DNA from: Flavobacterium tistrianum
GTDB lineage: Bacteria; Bacteroidota; Bacteroidia; Flavobacteriales; Flavobacteriaceae
Direction of reading: 5' to 3'
DNA length: 64,000 nucleotides
NCBI RefSeq assembly: GCF_003254545.1
Contig: NZ_QJRH01000056.1
Coordinates: forward strand, 1 to 64,000
The translations under genes and the position numbers were made by a program. This document shows, one piece after another, positions 46,266-55,274 of this stretch (its first letter is position 1; each line of letters opens with the position of its first letter). The notes under the pieces were generated by a model, which saw only the letters and a program-made list of their open reading frames with translations, was not told the DNA's origin and made no database searches.

Positions 46266-47423
46266 ATGGCAACACTTAGAAACGACTTTTACAACAAATT
46301 CAAAGATGGAGATATTCCATCACACCTTGACTTCGTAGAAATTTTTGACAATTTTGTTCACGGAAATGATGACAAGGCCGATTTACAAATGGTCGAGAAA
46401 GGAACAGATAATCAGCATTATATCACTCCAGCACTTTTAAAAGCAGCATTTCAAAATGCTGGAATTATTGCCGGTAATTGTTATATTCCCTTCAAAGAAT
46501 TTCAGGATAACTTTTCAGGATCATCAATTCAACTGGATTCTTCTCCCATTGCAGACAGTGCCAAAGTCTATAAAAACGGACAACTATTAAAAGAAATTGA
46601 TGATTATAATCTAAACTACGATAGTGGTGTACTAACTTTTACTGATCCAATAATTAGTCGAAATATTGAAATAAATTATTGGTCTAAAAATTCAGATACT
46701 GACTCTGAGGAAAGTGGCTCTAATCCAATTCTTGGAAGTTTATCTATTCCTTATAAAGAAAATTTTGACGAGGATACTTTCACTAATGACAAAATCACTT
46801 TAAAAGAAATCCCTGTAAAAGATAGCATCAGAATCTATAAAAATGGCCAACTACTTAGAGAAGGTCAAGGCAAAGATTATGCTGTGGATTACAACAATGG
46901 TATTATTACATTTTCGGCAGTAATAAGCAACCGTAACATCGAAGTCGATTATTGGTACAAAAGCACTGTTACTTTATCTGATTTGGAATTAAACACTAAA
47001 TATGTCGATTTAACTACAGCTCAAACCATTGGCGGAAATAAAACTTTTACAGAAACAGTTGAAGGTAAAAGCTTTATTAAAACAGGCGGAACTTCAAGTC
47101 AGTTTTTAATGGCAGATGGCTCCGTTTCTACCTCTCCTGGCTCTGATTATGATGCTGGACACTCTATTGGCGTAATTCCTTTTACTGGCGGTTATCAAAA
47201 ATTCAGCAACGGATTAATACTACAATGGGCTCATTTAATGAGTAATGCTAATACATACACTTTCCCTTTAACCTGGCCACATGGTGCTTTGAGTGTTATG
47301 GTATCAACTATAAGAACAAATTCAGGAAGCAGAGGATACAATCACGTAGCTAATGTTACACAGAGCACTTATTATGCCCTTATCGATGCCAACGAAGGCT
47401 ACATGTTCGCAATTGGATATTAA
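46266..47423 (+). CDS. Phage-type tail fibre protein
   Basis: The frame is open from 46194, but I choose the ATG at 46266 (MATLRNDFYNKF) because the preceding codons overlap the leader and look non-coding; this gives 385 residues. Two internal repeats of about 75 residues (YKNGQLLKEIDDYNLNYDSG and YKNGQLLREGQGKDYAVDYN) form the middle. A phage-fibre shaft TTAQTIGGNKTFTETVEGK follows. The last 90 residues (KFSNGLILQWAHL, FPLTWPHGALSVMV) match the gp53-like fibre C-terminus. A tail-fibre chaperone gene follows at once. It is probably the receptor-binding fibre of the complex. Confidence 0.82.
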   Translation: MATLRNDFYNKFKDGDIPSHLDFVEIFDNFVHGNDDKADLQMVEKGTDNQHYITPALLKAAFQNAGIIAGNCYIPFKEFQDNFSGSSIQLDSSPIADSAKVYKNGQLLKEIDDYNLNYDSGVLTFTDPIISRNIEINYWSKNSDTDSEESGSNPILGSLSIPYKENFDEDTFTNDKITLKEIPVKDSIRIYKNGQLLREGQGKDYAVDYNNGIITFSAVISNRNIEVDYWYKSTVTLSDLELNTKYVDLTTAQTIGGNKTFTETVEGKSFIKTGGTSSQFLMADGSVSTSPGSDYDAGHSIGVIPFTGGYQKFSNGLILQWAHLMSNANTYTFPLTWPHGALSVMVSTIRTNSGSRGYNHVANVTQSTYYALIDANEGYMFAIGY

Positions 47424-47447
47424 CCATAAACTAAAAAAATTAAAATT

Positions 47448-47816
47448 ATGTATAAAGCAACATATAACGAAAACGGAGAATATACAGGTTTTTATGTTAA
47501 AGAAATTCACGAAAACATTCCTCAACCTAATATTGAGTTAACTGAAGAAGAATGGCAGCAAGCGTTGTCAAAAAAATATAAAGTAATTGAAGGCAAACAT
47601 GCTTTTTCTCCTTTTGTCCAAAACAAAGAAGATCTTTTAGCAAGCTTAAGAATTACTAGAAATGGACTATTAGCTGAAAGTGATTGGACCCAAGTAGAAG
47701 ACTCACCTCTTTCTGATGAAAAAAAAGAAGCTTGGAAGAATTACAGACAGGAGTTAAGAGATTTAACCGATTTAGAAGATACAGCAACAATTGTTTGGCC
47801 GGTAAGCCCTATGTAA
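47448..47816 (+). CDS. Tail-fibre assembly chaperone (Phage_tail_APC-like)
   Basis: This 122-residue cytoplasmic protein ends with the signature RNGLLAESDWTQVEDSPLSD and KEAWKNYRQELRDLTD, then VWPVSPM, typical of phage tail assembly chaperones of the APC/DUF4376-like group. Such proteins help trimeric fibres fold and attach. It follows the tail fibre gene by 24 bases, the usual fibre-chaperone order. This supports a real fibre function for the upstream gene. Confidence 0.82.
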   Translation: MYKATYNENGEYTGFYVKEIHENIPQPNIELTEEEWQQALSKKYKVIEGKHAFSPFVQNKEDLLASLRITRNGLLAESDWTQVEDSPLSDEKKEAWKNYRQELRDLTDLEDTATIVWPVSPM

Positions 47817-47880
47817 TGAATACTCAATTATGACTCTTCAATGAGCGCAAAATCAAATAATTATTATTTATTAAAAAAAT

Positions 47881-48741
47881 ATGGAAGAAAACTCAACATA
47901 CAAACCTTTTGCTTATATAGCCCAATATGTTCCTGAAGAAGGAACATTGGTTTACTATAATTCTGAAAAGACTTTAGCTGTAAAAAAGAATGATTGCTCC
48001 TATGGGACATCTGGAAACCTAGTTACTTTAACATCTCCTGCTAATAAATTTATTTCAACTATAAGTGTCGCAGATGCAGACCAACAAGCAGAATCTTGGT
48101 TAAACTCAAATGCGCAAGCTTATGCAAATAATATTGGAACTTGCACTATTAGAGCTACTGCATGGCGAGGAGAAAATCCTTCTTGTGTATTAGAACCAAC
48201 TACAACATTATCACCATTCGATTACATGATCATTAAATACAAATGGGCATTTGGTGCAGGTACTGACCTAGATACTTTTACAGGTTTTGTAAATACTGGC
48301 ATCAATACTTTAGACAATAAATGGGTCGGATTTGGACTTGGTAGTGAAGTTCCTGCAAGTGCTTTGGCTCAAAATTCTTATGTAATGTGGGGTGGGGATG
48401 AAACGGATAAAACTGGTGTTGAAACCTGTCTTATAAATTTCAAAAAAATAAAAGAGGATTACTCTACTTTAAATGACATCCAAGTAAGAATGGCTGGGGT
48501 CTGGTGGGATTCAAAAAACACTGGAAACATCGATGTAGAAATCACAACCTACCTTGGTGGAACTATGGAGAAAGCAGGCAAGGACATTGTAAATAACAAC
48601 GGACAGCAAGTTCAACAGTTGAATTTTTCAAAAAATGTCTCAATACAAGGAAAGCGCTTAACTATAGACCAAGTTAGCAATATTGGCTACATTAATTATT
48701 CTAGCAACCTCTCAACTGCAAATGTTGTAATAAATTATTAA
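47881..48741 (+). CDS. DUF5977 protein, 286 aa
   Basis: Residues about 25-95 match DUF5977: a Cys pair, then the phrases LTSPANKFISTISVADADQQ and AYANNIGTC. The remaining 190 residues are beta-rich with many Trp and Gly (FVNTGINTLDNKWVGFGLG) and look like a lectin or jelly-roll fold. DUF5977 is found in Bacteroidota surface and phage-fibre-like proteins and usually occurs as a small repeat; its role is unknown. No signal peptide. It ends 4 bases before a second DUF5977 gene, so the pair is a tandem set of alternative tips. Confidence 0.72.
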   Translation: MEENSTYKPFAYIAQYVPEEGTLVYYNSEKTLAVKKNDCSYGTSGNLVTLTSPANKFISTISVADADQQAESWLNSNAQAYANNIGTCTIRATAWRGENPSCVLEPTTTLSPFDYMIIKYKWAFGAGTDLDTFTGFVNTGINTLDNKWVGFGLGSEVPASALAQNSYVMWGGDETDKTGVETCLINFKKIKEDYSTLNDIQVRMAGVWWDSKNTGNIDVEITTYLGGTMEKAGKDIVNNNGQQVQQLNFSKNVSIQGKRLTIDQVSNIGYINYSSNLSTANVVINY

Positions 48742-48745
48742 AAAT

Positions 48746-49663
48746 ATGGGAAATACAGGATATAAATTTTATGAAACATTAGAGCGCTATTATACAGATG
48801 ATGGCACTTCAACAGGAGACACAAAACCAAATGTAAAAACAGATCCAGATTATATTGCTCCATTTAAAGATGAAGTAGAGTGTCCGCCAAGTGCTCGTTT
48901 CTATAATACCATACAAACTAAGACTGCAACTAGAAACAATTGTGGGGCTGGATATTTAGGTAGTGATGTCATACTTACAGCTTATCCAAATCAGTTTGTC
49001 TCAAGCGAAAGTGTATTAGACGCAAATAATCAAGCAATTGCTTGGTTAGATGCTAATGCACATATTTATGCTAATAATATGGGAACATGCATACTTGATA
49101 CAATTCCTCCAAGTGCTAGTGTTTTAACGGCATCTTCAATCACTTCAAATTCATTAAAATTATCTTGGACTGCTGCGACGGACAATCTAGGGATTGTTGG
49201 TTATGAAATATACCAAAATAACGTTTTTTTAACCTCAACTACAACCAGTATTCTTCAGTACGATGTAACAGGATTAGCTTCAAACACAAGTTATAATTTT
49301 TATGTTAAAGCAAAAGACACTGCTGGAAATTCATCTACATCTAATACAATAACTGCAACTATAAATGCAGCGGCAGCAGATACAACTGCGCCAACAGTAC
49401 CTGCTAATTTCTGGTGTGTTCCTGTTGGTTCAGATAATGTGCATCTTGAATGGACTCCTTCAGAAGATGAGAATAGTCCCATAAACTATGAGCTTTCCCG
49501 TGGCTTCTACGGTTCTTTTGTAGTTTTGAAAACAAATCCGGACACTTTTTATAGTGATAAAGTTTTATCGAACGGAACATACACCTACAGACTTCGCGCA
49601 ATAGACCCTAGTGGCAACGCATCTACTTATAAGGAGGTCTCTATAACCATAAATTCCTTATAA
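48746..49663 (+). CDS. DUF5977 plus two fibronectin III domains
   Basis: This 305-residue protein begins with a short collagen-like-free linker, then DUF5977 at about residues 50-115 (NNCGAGYLGSDVILTAYPNQ). Two fibronectin type III domains follow at about 125-215 (SITSNSLKLSWTAATDNLGI) and 217-303 (DNVHLEWTPSEDENSPINYE). FN3 domains act as spacers or carbohydrate-facing modules in secreted bacterial proteins. No signal peptide is seen. It shares the DUF5977 module with the gene just upstream but has a different distal part, again pointing to modular tip exchange. Confidence 0.8.
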   Translation: MGNTGYKFYETLERYYTDDGTSTGDTKPNVKTDPDYIAPFKDEVECPPSARFYNTIQTKTATRNNCGAGYLGSDVILTAYPNQFVSSESVLDANNQAIAWLDANAHIYANNMGTCILDTIPPSASVLTASSITSNSLKLSWTAATDNLGIVGYEIYQNNVFLTSTTTSILQYDVTGLASNTSYNFYVKAKDTAGNSSTSNTITATINAAAADTTAPTVPANFWCVPVGSDNVHLEWTPSEDENSPINYELSRGFYGSFVVLKTNPDTFYSDKVLSNGTYTYRLRAIDPSGNASTYKEVSITINSL

Positions 49664-49676
49664 AATTGCATCAACT

Positions 49677-49712
49677 AATAATCTTTGGGGCATAAAACCC
49701 CAAAAGATTATT
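49677..49712 (+). terminator. Terminator after the FN3 gene
   Basis: AATAATCTTTGGGG and CCCCAAAAGATTATT pair around CATAAAA, followed by T residues. It separates the DUF5977 pair from the next anchor gene. Confidence 0.85.
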
Positions 49713-49749
49713 TCCCTTCCGAAAAAAAATAATAAAAAATACCACAAAA

Positions 49750-50325
49750 ATGAGCACAAATCACAACAGAATAAAAGTTTCTGATTTGGAAACAAATCAG
49801 AAAAATAAAATTTTAATTACAAACTCTAACGGTGAATTGGAGTTTGGTGATATAGCTTCAACATTAGATTTTAAAACAGTCAATGGAGAATCAATTCTTG
49901 GAAATGGTGATATTGACTTATCTAACAAAGTTGATAAAATTGAGGGTGAACGCTTAATCACCGCTACAGAAATAGCAAAGCTTGAAAGGATTGAAGATGG
50001 CGCGCAGGTAAATCAGGACATTAGTGGCAAACAGGATTTAAATAATCAAATTTTCGTTAGTGCATCTGGATTGGTTCAGGACTCTTGGCATGGTAAACTA
50101 GTTATCTTCACTGCTAATGTAACTATAACTGTTCCGCCAACCGGATTAAGAACTGGTTTCAATTTTGAAGGCATCGTGGATCCATCTTTTACAATAAACA
50201 CTGTAATAATGGCACCTAAGGGATGGTATGGGACATATACTGGAAATCCAATTCCTTCAGATAGTATTTTTTCTTTTGTCCAAAGAGCTAATGATAGTAA
50301 TAAAATTTCAATTTATGGATTATGA
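49750..50325 (+). CDS. Anchor-module protein A, fibre-like
   Basis: This 191-residue protein starts with the same anchor as the LRR fibre at 30631 (NHNRIKVSDLETNQKNKIL). A phage-fibre phrase follows ([20 protein letters not shown]) and a C-terminal beta domain of about 80 residues (SWHGKLVIFTANVTITVP) also found in the paralogue at 51414. The stop overlaps the start of the next gene by 4 bases. I infer that it mounts the following LRR-like protein on a common scaffold. Confidence 0.75.
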   Translation: MSTNHNRIKVSDLETNQKNKILITNSNGELEFGDIASTLDFKTVNGESILGNGDIDLSNKVDKIEGERLITATEIAKLERIEDGAQVNQDISGKQDLNNQIFVSASGLVQDSWHGKLVIFTANVTITVPPTGLRTGFNFEGIVDPSFTINTVIMAPKGWYGTYTGNPIPSDSIFSFVQRANDSNKISIYGL

Positions 50326-51314
50326 GACAAAGAAAAACGATTTTTTCTCGTAAACGAAGCTATTATCTCTACTTCAAAACAAAATCAAATACTCCCATTT
50401 TTACAATATATTTACCTATAATGTCAGCAAGCTCAGTACGGGTTAAACTTATAGGCTTATCATCAAATTTGGTTTATTATGAGGGATTGCAAACTGACAC
50501 ACAAAGTTTTAATTTAGAAAACAATACCATTTCTGAAGAAATTGGCTACTACCTATCTGTAAAAGATTTACTAACAACTTATATAAATCTGCCAGGTAAA
50601 AATATCACAATGATAAATTTATCTAGAATTAGAGGAACTTGGAGTTCAGTTTGCGATTTAAGCAATAATGATATTAGAACATGCATTTGGAAAGAAAAAC
50701 AACTTCTAACAAATACAGTTGGATATAACTTTTCTGGGAATTCAAATTTTACCAGTGATTTACTTCCTAATGATACTCAGTCAACAAATAAGTTTAAGGT
50801 ATTAAATGTTGTTGGAACCAAAGTGACAGATATTAATTTTTTACTGACTGCTTTCCAAAATTTAACTGAACTGTATATAGGAAATCCTCTTGATAAATTT
50901 GAATTTCTTTTTCCTATTACACATACAAAACTTTCAAGATTTGCAATTAAACAAGTAAAAACTAACATTAATAATTTAATGCTAATAAATTGTCCCATGC
51001 TAACATACTTAGAAATATATGAAATTGACATCTCAATTATTACAATTGATAATTGTCCTTTATTAGAAAACCTTAATGCATGGAATAATCGAGGAATGCT
51101 AAATATTAATAGAACTGGCACATCTAAGTTTAAAAATGTTAACATAGGGCTTAACAGCTTCACCTCAATAATCAAAGATAAAATCATAAATTATTGCATT
51201 GATGACGGAATATTAAATGGAAATCTCGCAATTGGAAAAACTCCTAATCCTCCAAACAATAATTCAGGTCTTTCAGTTTTACAATCAAGAGGCTGGACTG
51301 GGACTTCATTTTAA
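50322..51314 (+). CDS. LRR-like adhesin coupled to anchor A
   Basis: This 330-residue protein has no signal peptide. Its middle, about residues 90-290, is built from irregular leucine-rich repeats (NKFKVLNVVGTKVTDINFLL, MLTYLEIYEIDISIITIDNC). The N-terminal 85 residues are basic then beta-rich. It ends with a Trp-Thr-Gly segment (LSVLQSRGWTGTSF) resembling the ends of Bacteroidota phage-like repeat proteins. Its start overlaps the stop of anchor A by 4 bases, so the two are made in equal amounts. It is likely the binding tip of that pair. Confidence 0.7.
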   Translation: MRQRKTIFSRKRSYYLYFKTKSNTPIFTIYLPIMSASSVRVKLIGLSSNLVYYEGLQTDTQSFNLENNTISEEIGYYLSVKDLLTTYINLPGKNITMINLSRIRGTWSSVCDLSNNDIRTCIWKEKQLLTNTVGYNFSGNSNFTSDLLPNDTQSTNKFKVLNVVGTKVTDINFLLTAFQNLTELYIGNPLDKFEFLFPITHTKLSRFAIKQVKTNINNLMLINCPMLTYLEIYEIDISIITIDNCPLLENLNAWNNRGMLNINRTGTSKFKNVNIGLNSFTSIIKDKIINYCIDDGILNGNLAIGKTPNPPNNNSGLSVLQSRGWTGTSF

Positions 51315-51413
51315 TACCATAAAATAGATTATTATAGTAAACTGTGCTGTAAGCCTGTTCATCCATAATAAAAAAAAAAACACTTTTACACTTTTTAGAT
51401 AAAAAATACGAAA

Positions 51414-51878
51414 ATGGATACAAACCACAACAGAATAAAAGTCGCTGATCTAGAAACAAATCAAAGCGATAAAATTTTAATAACAAACTCCAGTGGTACA
51501 CTGGAGTTTAGTGATATAACATCTGCTTTAGATTTTAAAACAATTAATGGAGAATCAATTCTTGGAAACGGAGATATCGACTTATCAAATAAGCAGGATG
51601 TTTCGAACCAACTAGAAATCGGTTCAAGCCAAACCATTCCGTCTAACTGGCATGGCAAAACTGTACTTTTTACAGCCAACTGTACAATTACAGTTCCTGC
51701 TTCATTGCCACAAAGTTTCATTTTTAACGGGATTACATTGCCAGGAGTAATTGTAACTTGGGTTATTACAGCACCCCATACATGGCTTTTTGGAACTCCA
51801 TCTGTAACAGCCGAAAAACAGATTTTTACTTTTACAAAAAGGGGAGCAACAAATAGCATTTTATTATTAGGAGTATAA
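51414..51878 (+). CDS. Anchor-module protein B, fibre-like
   Basis: This 154-residue paralogue of anchor A has the shared N-terminus ([19 protein letters not shown]), the phrase [19 protein letters not shown], and the C-terminal beta domain ([18 protein letters not shown]). A segment of about 37 residues between these parts in anchor A is missing here. It precedes the DUF285 repeat gene by two bases and probably carries it in the same way. No signal peptide is present. Confidence 0.75.
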   Translation: MDTNHNRIKVADLETNQSDKILITNSSGTLEFSDITSALDFKTINGESILGNGDIDLSNKQDVSNQLEIGSSQTIPSNWHGKTVLFTANCTITVPASLPQSFIFNGITLPGVIVTWVITAPHTWLFGTPSVTAEKQIFTFTKRGATNSILLLGV

Positions 51879-51880
51879 TT

Positions 51881-53515
51881 ATGGGAAGTTTAATTCAAAA
51901 TACAGTTTTCGGGAGAAGCAAAAACTCTTTTGTTTCTACTTGGAGAACCAGTAATACCTCTACTGGATCTAGTAGTTCTACACAGATAAAACTTCCATTA
52001 GTTGCATCAGGAACATACAACTTCACGGTTGATTGGGGTGACGGAAGCTCTAATAAAATTACTGCTTGGAATCAAACCCAAGCTACTCATACTTATGCGA
52101 CAGCGGGAGATTATACAATAAAAATAAACGGAACTTGTACAGGATGGCAGTTTAATAATACTGGAGATAGGTTGAAAATATTATCTGTTCAATCGTGGGG
52201 CATTTTAAAACTAGGAAATATTACGAATCAATTTAATGGTTGTGCTAACCTAAATTTAGCATTGGTTAAAGACGTTTTAAACTTAACTGGAACAACAAAT
52301 TTAGTAGGATGTTTTGTTAGTTGCACAACATTAACAACTATAAACAGAATTAATGAATGGGATACCTCATTGGTTATAAATATGTCGCAAATGTTTAATG
52401 GCTGTAGCAACTTTAATTCATTAATAGATTCGTGGAATACTGTTTCTGTTACTGATATGAGTGTAATGTTTAGTGGCTGTCTTTTATTTAATCAACCTTT
52501 AGGAAATTGGAACACTTCAAGAGTTATAAATATGGCTAGTATGTTTAGTAATGCTACAAATTTCAATCAAAATATTGGTGCATGGAATGTATCTGCTTGT
52601 GCATTTTTTGGACTTATGTTTGTTAATGCTACAACATTTAATAATGGTGGGAGTCCAGATATTCAAAATTGGCAAATAAAAACAAATGGTTCTGTTGATA
52701 TGAGAAACATGTTTCATGGTGCAAGTGGATTTAATCAGCCAATTGGAAATTGGAATGTTTCAGCAGTTACAAATATGTCCACTATGTTTTACACAGCTCG
52801 CAATTTTAATCAAGATATAGGCACATGGAATGTTTCATCTGTTACAAATATGTCTAATATGTTTGGTGGCGCTACGAATTTTGATCAAAATATTGGAAAT
52901 TGGAATGTATCTAATGTAACTAATTTTGGCGGTATGCTTAATTATTCAGCATTTAATAATGGTGGAAGTCCAGATATTCAAAATTGGCAAATAAAAACAA
53001 ATAGTCCCGTCGATATGTCTAATTTATTTGTTGGTACTCCGTTTAATCAAAATATCAGTAGTTGGAACGTGTCAGCAGTTACAACTATGTTACAAATGTT
53101 TAGTTATGCCAAATTTAATCAAGATATTAGTAATTGGAATACCGCAGCAGTTACAAATATGACTGGTATGTTTTCTAATAATGAAGATTTCAATCAACCA
53201 ATTGGAAATTGGAATGTGGGTGCAGTTACTAATATGTCAAGTATGTTTACTGGTGCCACAAATTTTAATCAAGATATAGGAAATTGGAATGTATCTAACG
53301 TATCTAATTTCTCTAATTTCATGTCAGGAAAAACTTCAACAACATTCTCAGCTTCAAATTTAGATGCTATTTATAATGGATGGAGTTCAAGACCAGTAAA
53401 AACTCCTATTACAATAACATTTGGAGCAACGAAATATACATCAGCATCAAGCGCAGGAAGAGCTTTGTTAACTGGCTCTCCTAATAATTGGGTTATTACT
53501 GATGGTGGAATTTAA
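51881..53515 (+). CDS. DUF285 repeat adhesin with PKD domain
   Basis: This 544-residue protein lacks a signal peptide. A PKD-like domain occupies about residues 35-95 ([18 protein letters not shown]). From about 150 to 500 there are more than ten BspA-type DUF285 repeats of about 25-30 residues ([20 protein letters not shown]). Such repeats form LRR-like solenoids that bind host or cell-surface proteins. The end [19 protein letters not shown] is a capping motif seen in these proteins. It follows anchor B by two bases. Repeat units are similar at DNA level, so unit gain or loss is expected. It closes the island's plus-strand series. Confidence 0.85.
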   Translation: MGSLIQNTVFGRSKNSFVSTWRTSNTSTGSSSSTQIKLPLVASGTYNFTVDWGDGSSNKITAWNQTQATHTYATAGDYTIKINGTCTGWQFNNTGDRLKILSVQSWGILKLGNITNQFNGCANLNLALVKDVLNLTGTTNLVGCFVSCTTLTTINRINEWDTSLVINMSQMFNGCSNFNSLIDSWNTVSVTDMSVMFSGCLLFNQPLGNWNTSRVINMASMFSNATNFNQNIGAWNVSACAFFGLMFVNATTFNNGGSPDIQNWQIKTNGSVDMRNMFHGASGFNQPIGNWNVSAVTNMSTMFYTARNFNQDIGTWNVSSVTNMSNMFGGATNFDQNIGNWNVSNVTNFGGMLNYSAFNNGGSPDIQNWQIKTNSPVDMSNLFVGTPFNQNISSWNVSAVTTMLQMFSYAKFNQDISNWNTAAVTNMTGMFSNNEDFNQPIGNWNVGAVTNMSSMFTGATNFNQDIGNWNVSNVSNFSNFMSGKTSTTFSASNLDAIYNGWSSRPVKTPITITFGATKYTSASSAGRALLTGSPNNWVITDGGI

Positions 53516-53544
53516 TCCCTGATAAAATACTTTTTTCAAAGAAT

Positions 53545-53576
53545 AAAACCTTCAACTTTGTTGAAGGTTTTATTTT
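53545..53576 (+). terminator. Terminator at right end of the island
   Basis: AAAACCTTCAAC and GTTGAAGGTTTT pair around TTT, followed by ATTTTATT. It ends the DUF285 transcript. Confidence 0.85.
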
Positions 53577-53669
53577 ATTCTAATTATACTCTTTTTCTAA
53601 AGCTAAAAGCAGCATATAACAATCAATCAAAAAAATCACTATTTTTAAACTAACCTTCACCCTTGTATT

Positions 53670-55274
53670 ATGAACGATAAATCACAGCTTTTAGGTTCCA
53701 TTTTCAGACATCTTGACGGATTAGTAACTGCTCCAGTAGCAGTAGCATTCAAAAATAAATCAGTTTTAGAATTTATATTAAGCAAAGAAAAGCTCACGTT
53801 ATCTGAGCTTACTACTGCTTTTAAAGCCAACGAAGGTTATTTGAATGTCGCACTGAGAGTTTTGGCTTCTCAGGGATTTCTGGATTATGAAGTTGATAAC
53901 CAAAAGCAGGAAATCACAATTTCAGTAAACGAGAAAACAAAAACAGCATTTTCATTATTTTATCTCTACGAAGATGTTGTTGAATTGCTTCAGTTATCTA
54001 TCCATTTTCATCCACGTTTATTTGAAGATACGCCGTTTGAAAAACTCAATATTATTTTTGAAAAATATAAAAAAAGATACGGAATTGAACCTTCAGAAGA
54101 CCCTCTGAAAAACAGTATTCAGGAACAGATTTTAAAACATATTGAAGGTTATCTGATCGGTCCAACAATTGTTAGATTGGCAATGAATGGAATGTTTCAT
54201 AAATATTTTATGGAAACTTCTTTCAGACCCGAAGAGTTTCATAAATCACCAGAAAATTTTAAAAAGATTTTAGACTTTTTTGTTCATCTGGGGTGGTTTC
54301 TGGAAAAAAATGGTAATTATCAGTTTACTGAAGCTGGTTTGTTTTTTGCCAAAAGAGCCAGCGCATACGGCGTTACAGTTTCTTATTTACCGACATTTGC
54401 TAAAATCGAAGAATTAATTTTTGGCAATCCAGATATTTTGAGAACGGCTGAAGGCGAAAGCGAACTTCATGTGGATCGTGAAATGAATGTTTGGGGAAGC
54501 GGTGGCGCTCACGACACTTATTTTAAAGTAGTTGACGAAATTCTGATCAAGCTTTTTAATCTTCCTATTGATGAACAGCCTAAAGGAATTCTAGACATGG
54601 GGTGCGGAAATGGCGCTTTCTTACAGCATATTTTTGAAGTAATCGACAGACAAACTTTAAGAGGAAAAATGCTCGACGAATATCCGCTATTTATAGTTGG
54701 AGTTGATTATAACCAAACTGCCCTAAAAGTAACCCGAGCCAATCTGATAAATGCAGATATTTGGGCAAAAGTAATTTGGGGCGATATAGGACGTCCTGAT
54801 TTGCTAGCCAATGATTTGAAAGAAAATTATAATATCGATTTGAAAGATCTTCTAAATGTGAGGACATTTCTAGATCATAATAGAATATGGCAAGATCCGA
54901 AACATATTAACGCAAACAGAGTCAGCACCTCAACAGGTGCGTTTGCTTATAGAGGAAAAAGAATTAGCAATAATCTGGTTGAAGATAATCTTTTGGAGCA
55001 TCTTCAAAAATGGTCTCCGTACGTCCGGAAATTTGGTCTCCTTCTGATTGAACTTCATACCATAAATCCTATCCTTACGGCCAATAATTTAGGCAGAACT
55101 CCAGCAACAGCTTATGATGCCACACATGGTTTTTCTGGCCAGTATATTGTTGAAATTGATGTTTTTAATGCAATCGCGGCAGAAGCAGGATTATTTCCGG
55201 ATAAATCTATTTTTAAACGATTTCCAGATGCAAATACAGCAACTGTTAGCATTAATTTGTTGAAAGGAAAATAA
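53670..55274 (+). CDS. AprA-like SAM-dependent methyltransferase
   Basis: This 534-residue enzyme has a helical N-terminal part (about 1-290) with winged-helix character in its first 70 residues. A class I methyltransferase domain with the SAM motif GILDMGCGNGAF lies near residue 310, followed by GVDYNQTALKVTRANL. The phrase VIWGDIGRPDLLANDL with the NVRTFLDHNR segment matches the AprA-related methyltransferases of polyketide assembly lines. Free-standing copies like this one occur in Bacteroidota; their substrate is unknown. No polyketide or peptide synthetase gene is in the window. It lies between the island terminator and a repeat-rich region. It has no link in sequence to the phage-like genes. 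Confidence 0.8.
   Translation: MNDKSQLLGSIFRHLDGLVTAPVAVAFKNKSVLEFILSKEKLTLSELTTAFKANEGYLNVALRVLASQGFLDYEVDNQKQEITISVNEKTKTAFSLFYLYEDVVELLQLSIHFHPRLFEDTPFEKLNIIFEKYKKRYGIEPSEDPLKNSIQEQILKHIEGYLIGPTIVRLAMNGMFHKYFMETSFRPEEFHKSPENFKKILDFFVHLGWFLEKNGNYQFTEAGLFFAKRASAYGVTVSYLPTFAKIEELIFGNPDILRTAEGESELHVDREMNVWGSGGAHDTYFKVVDEILIKLFNLPIDEQPKGILDMGCGNGAFLQHIFEVIDRQTLRGKMLDEYPLFIVGVDYNQTALKVTRANLINADIWAKVIWGDIGRPDLLANDLKENYNIDLKDLLNVRTFLDHNRIWQDPKHINANRVSTSTGAFAYRGKRISNNLVEDNLLEHLQKWSPYVRKFGLLLIELHTINPILTANNLGRTPATAYDATHGFSGQYIVEIDVFNAIAAEAGLFPDKSIFKRFPDANTATVSINLLKGK

Noticed and set aside
17217-53515. Contractile injection system, tailocin or complete prophage
   Set aside because: I looked for sheath, tube, baseplate, spike, AAA ATPase, capsid, portal and terminase patterns among all large frames and found none inside the window.
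46266-53515. Diversity-generating retroelement acting on the fibre genes
   Set aside because: No reverse transcriptase frame is present and no template/variable repeat pair with adenine-specific differences was noticed.
51881-53515. CRISPR array because of regular repeats
   Set aside because: The repeats are coding, in frame, of uneven spacing and match DUF285 units; there are no cas genes.
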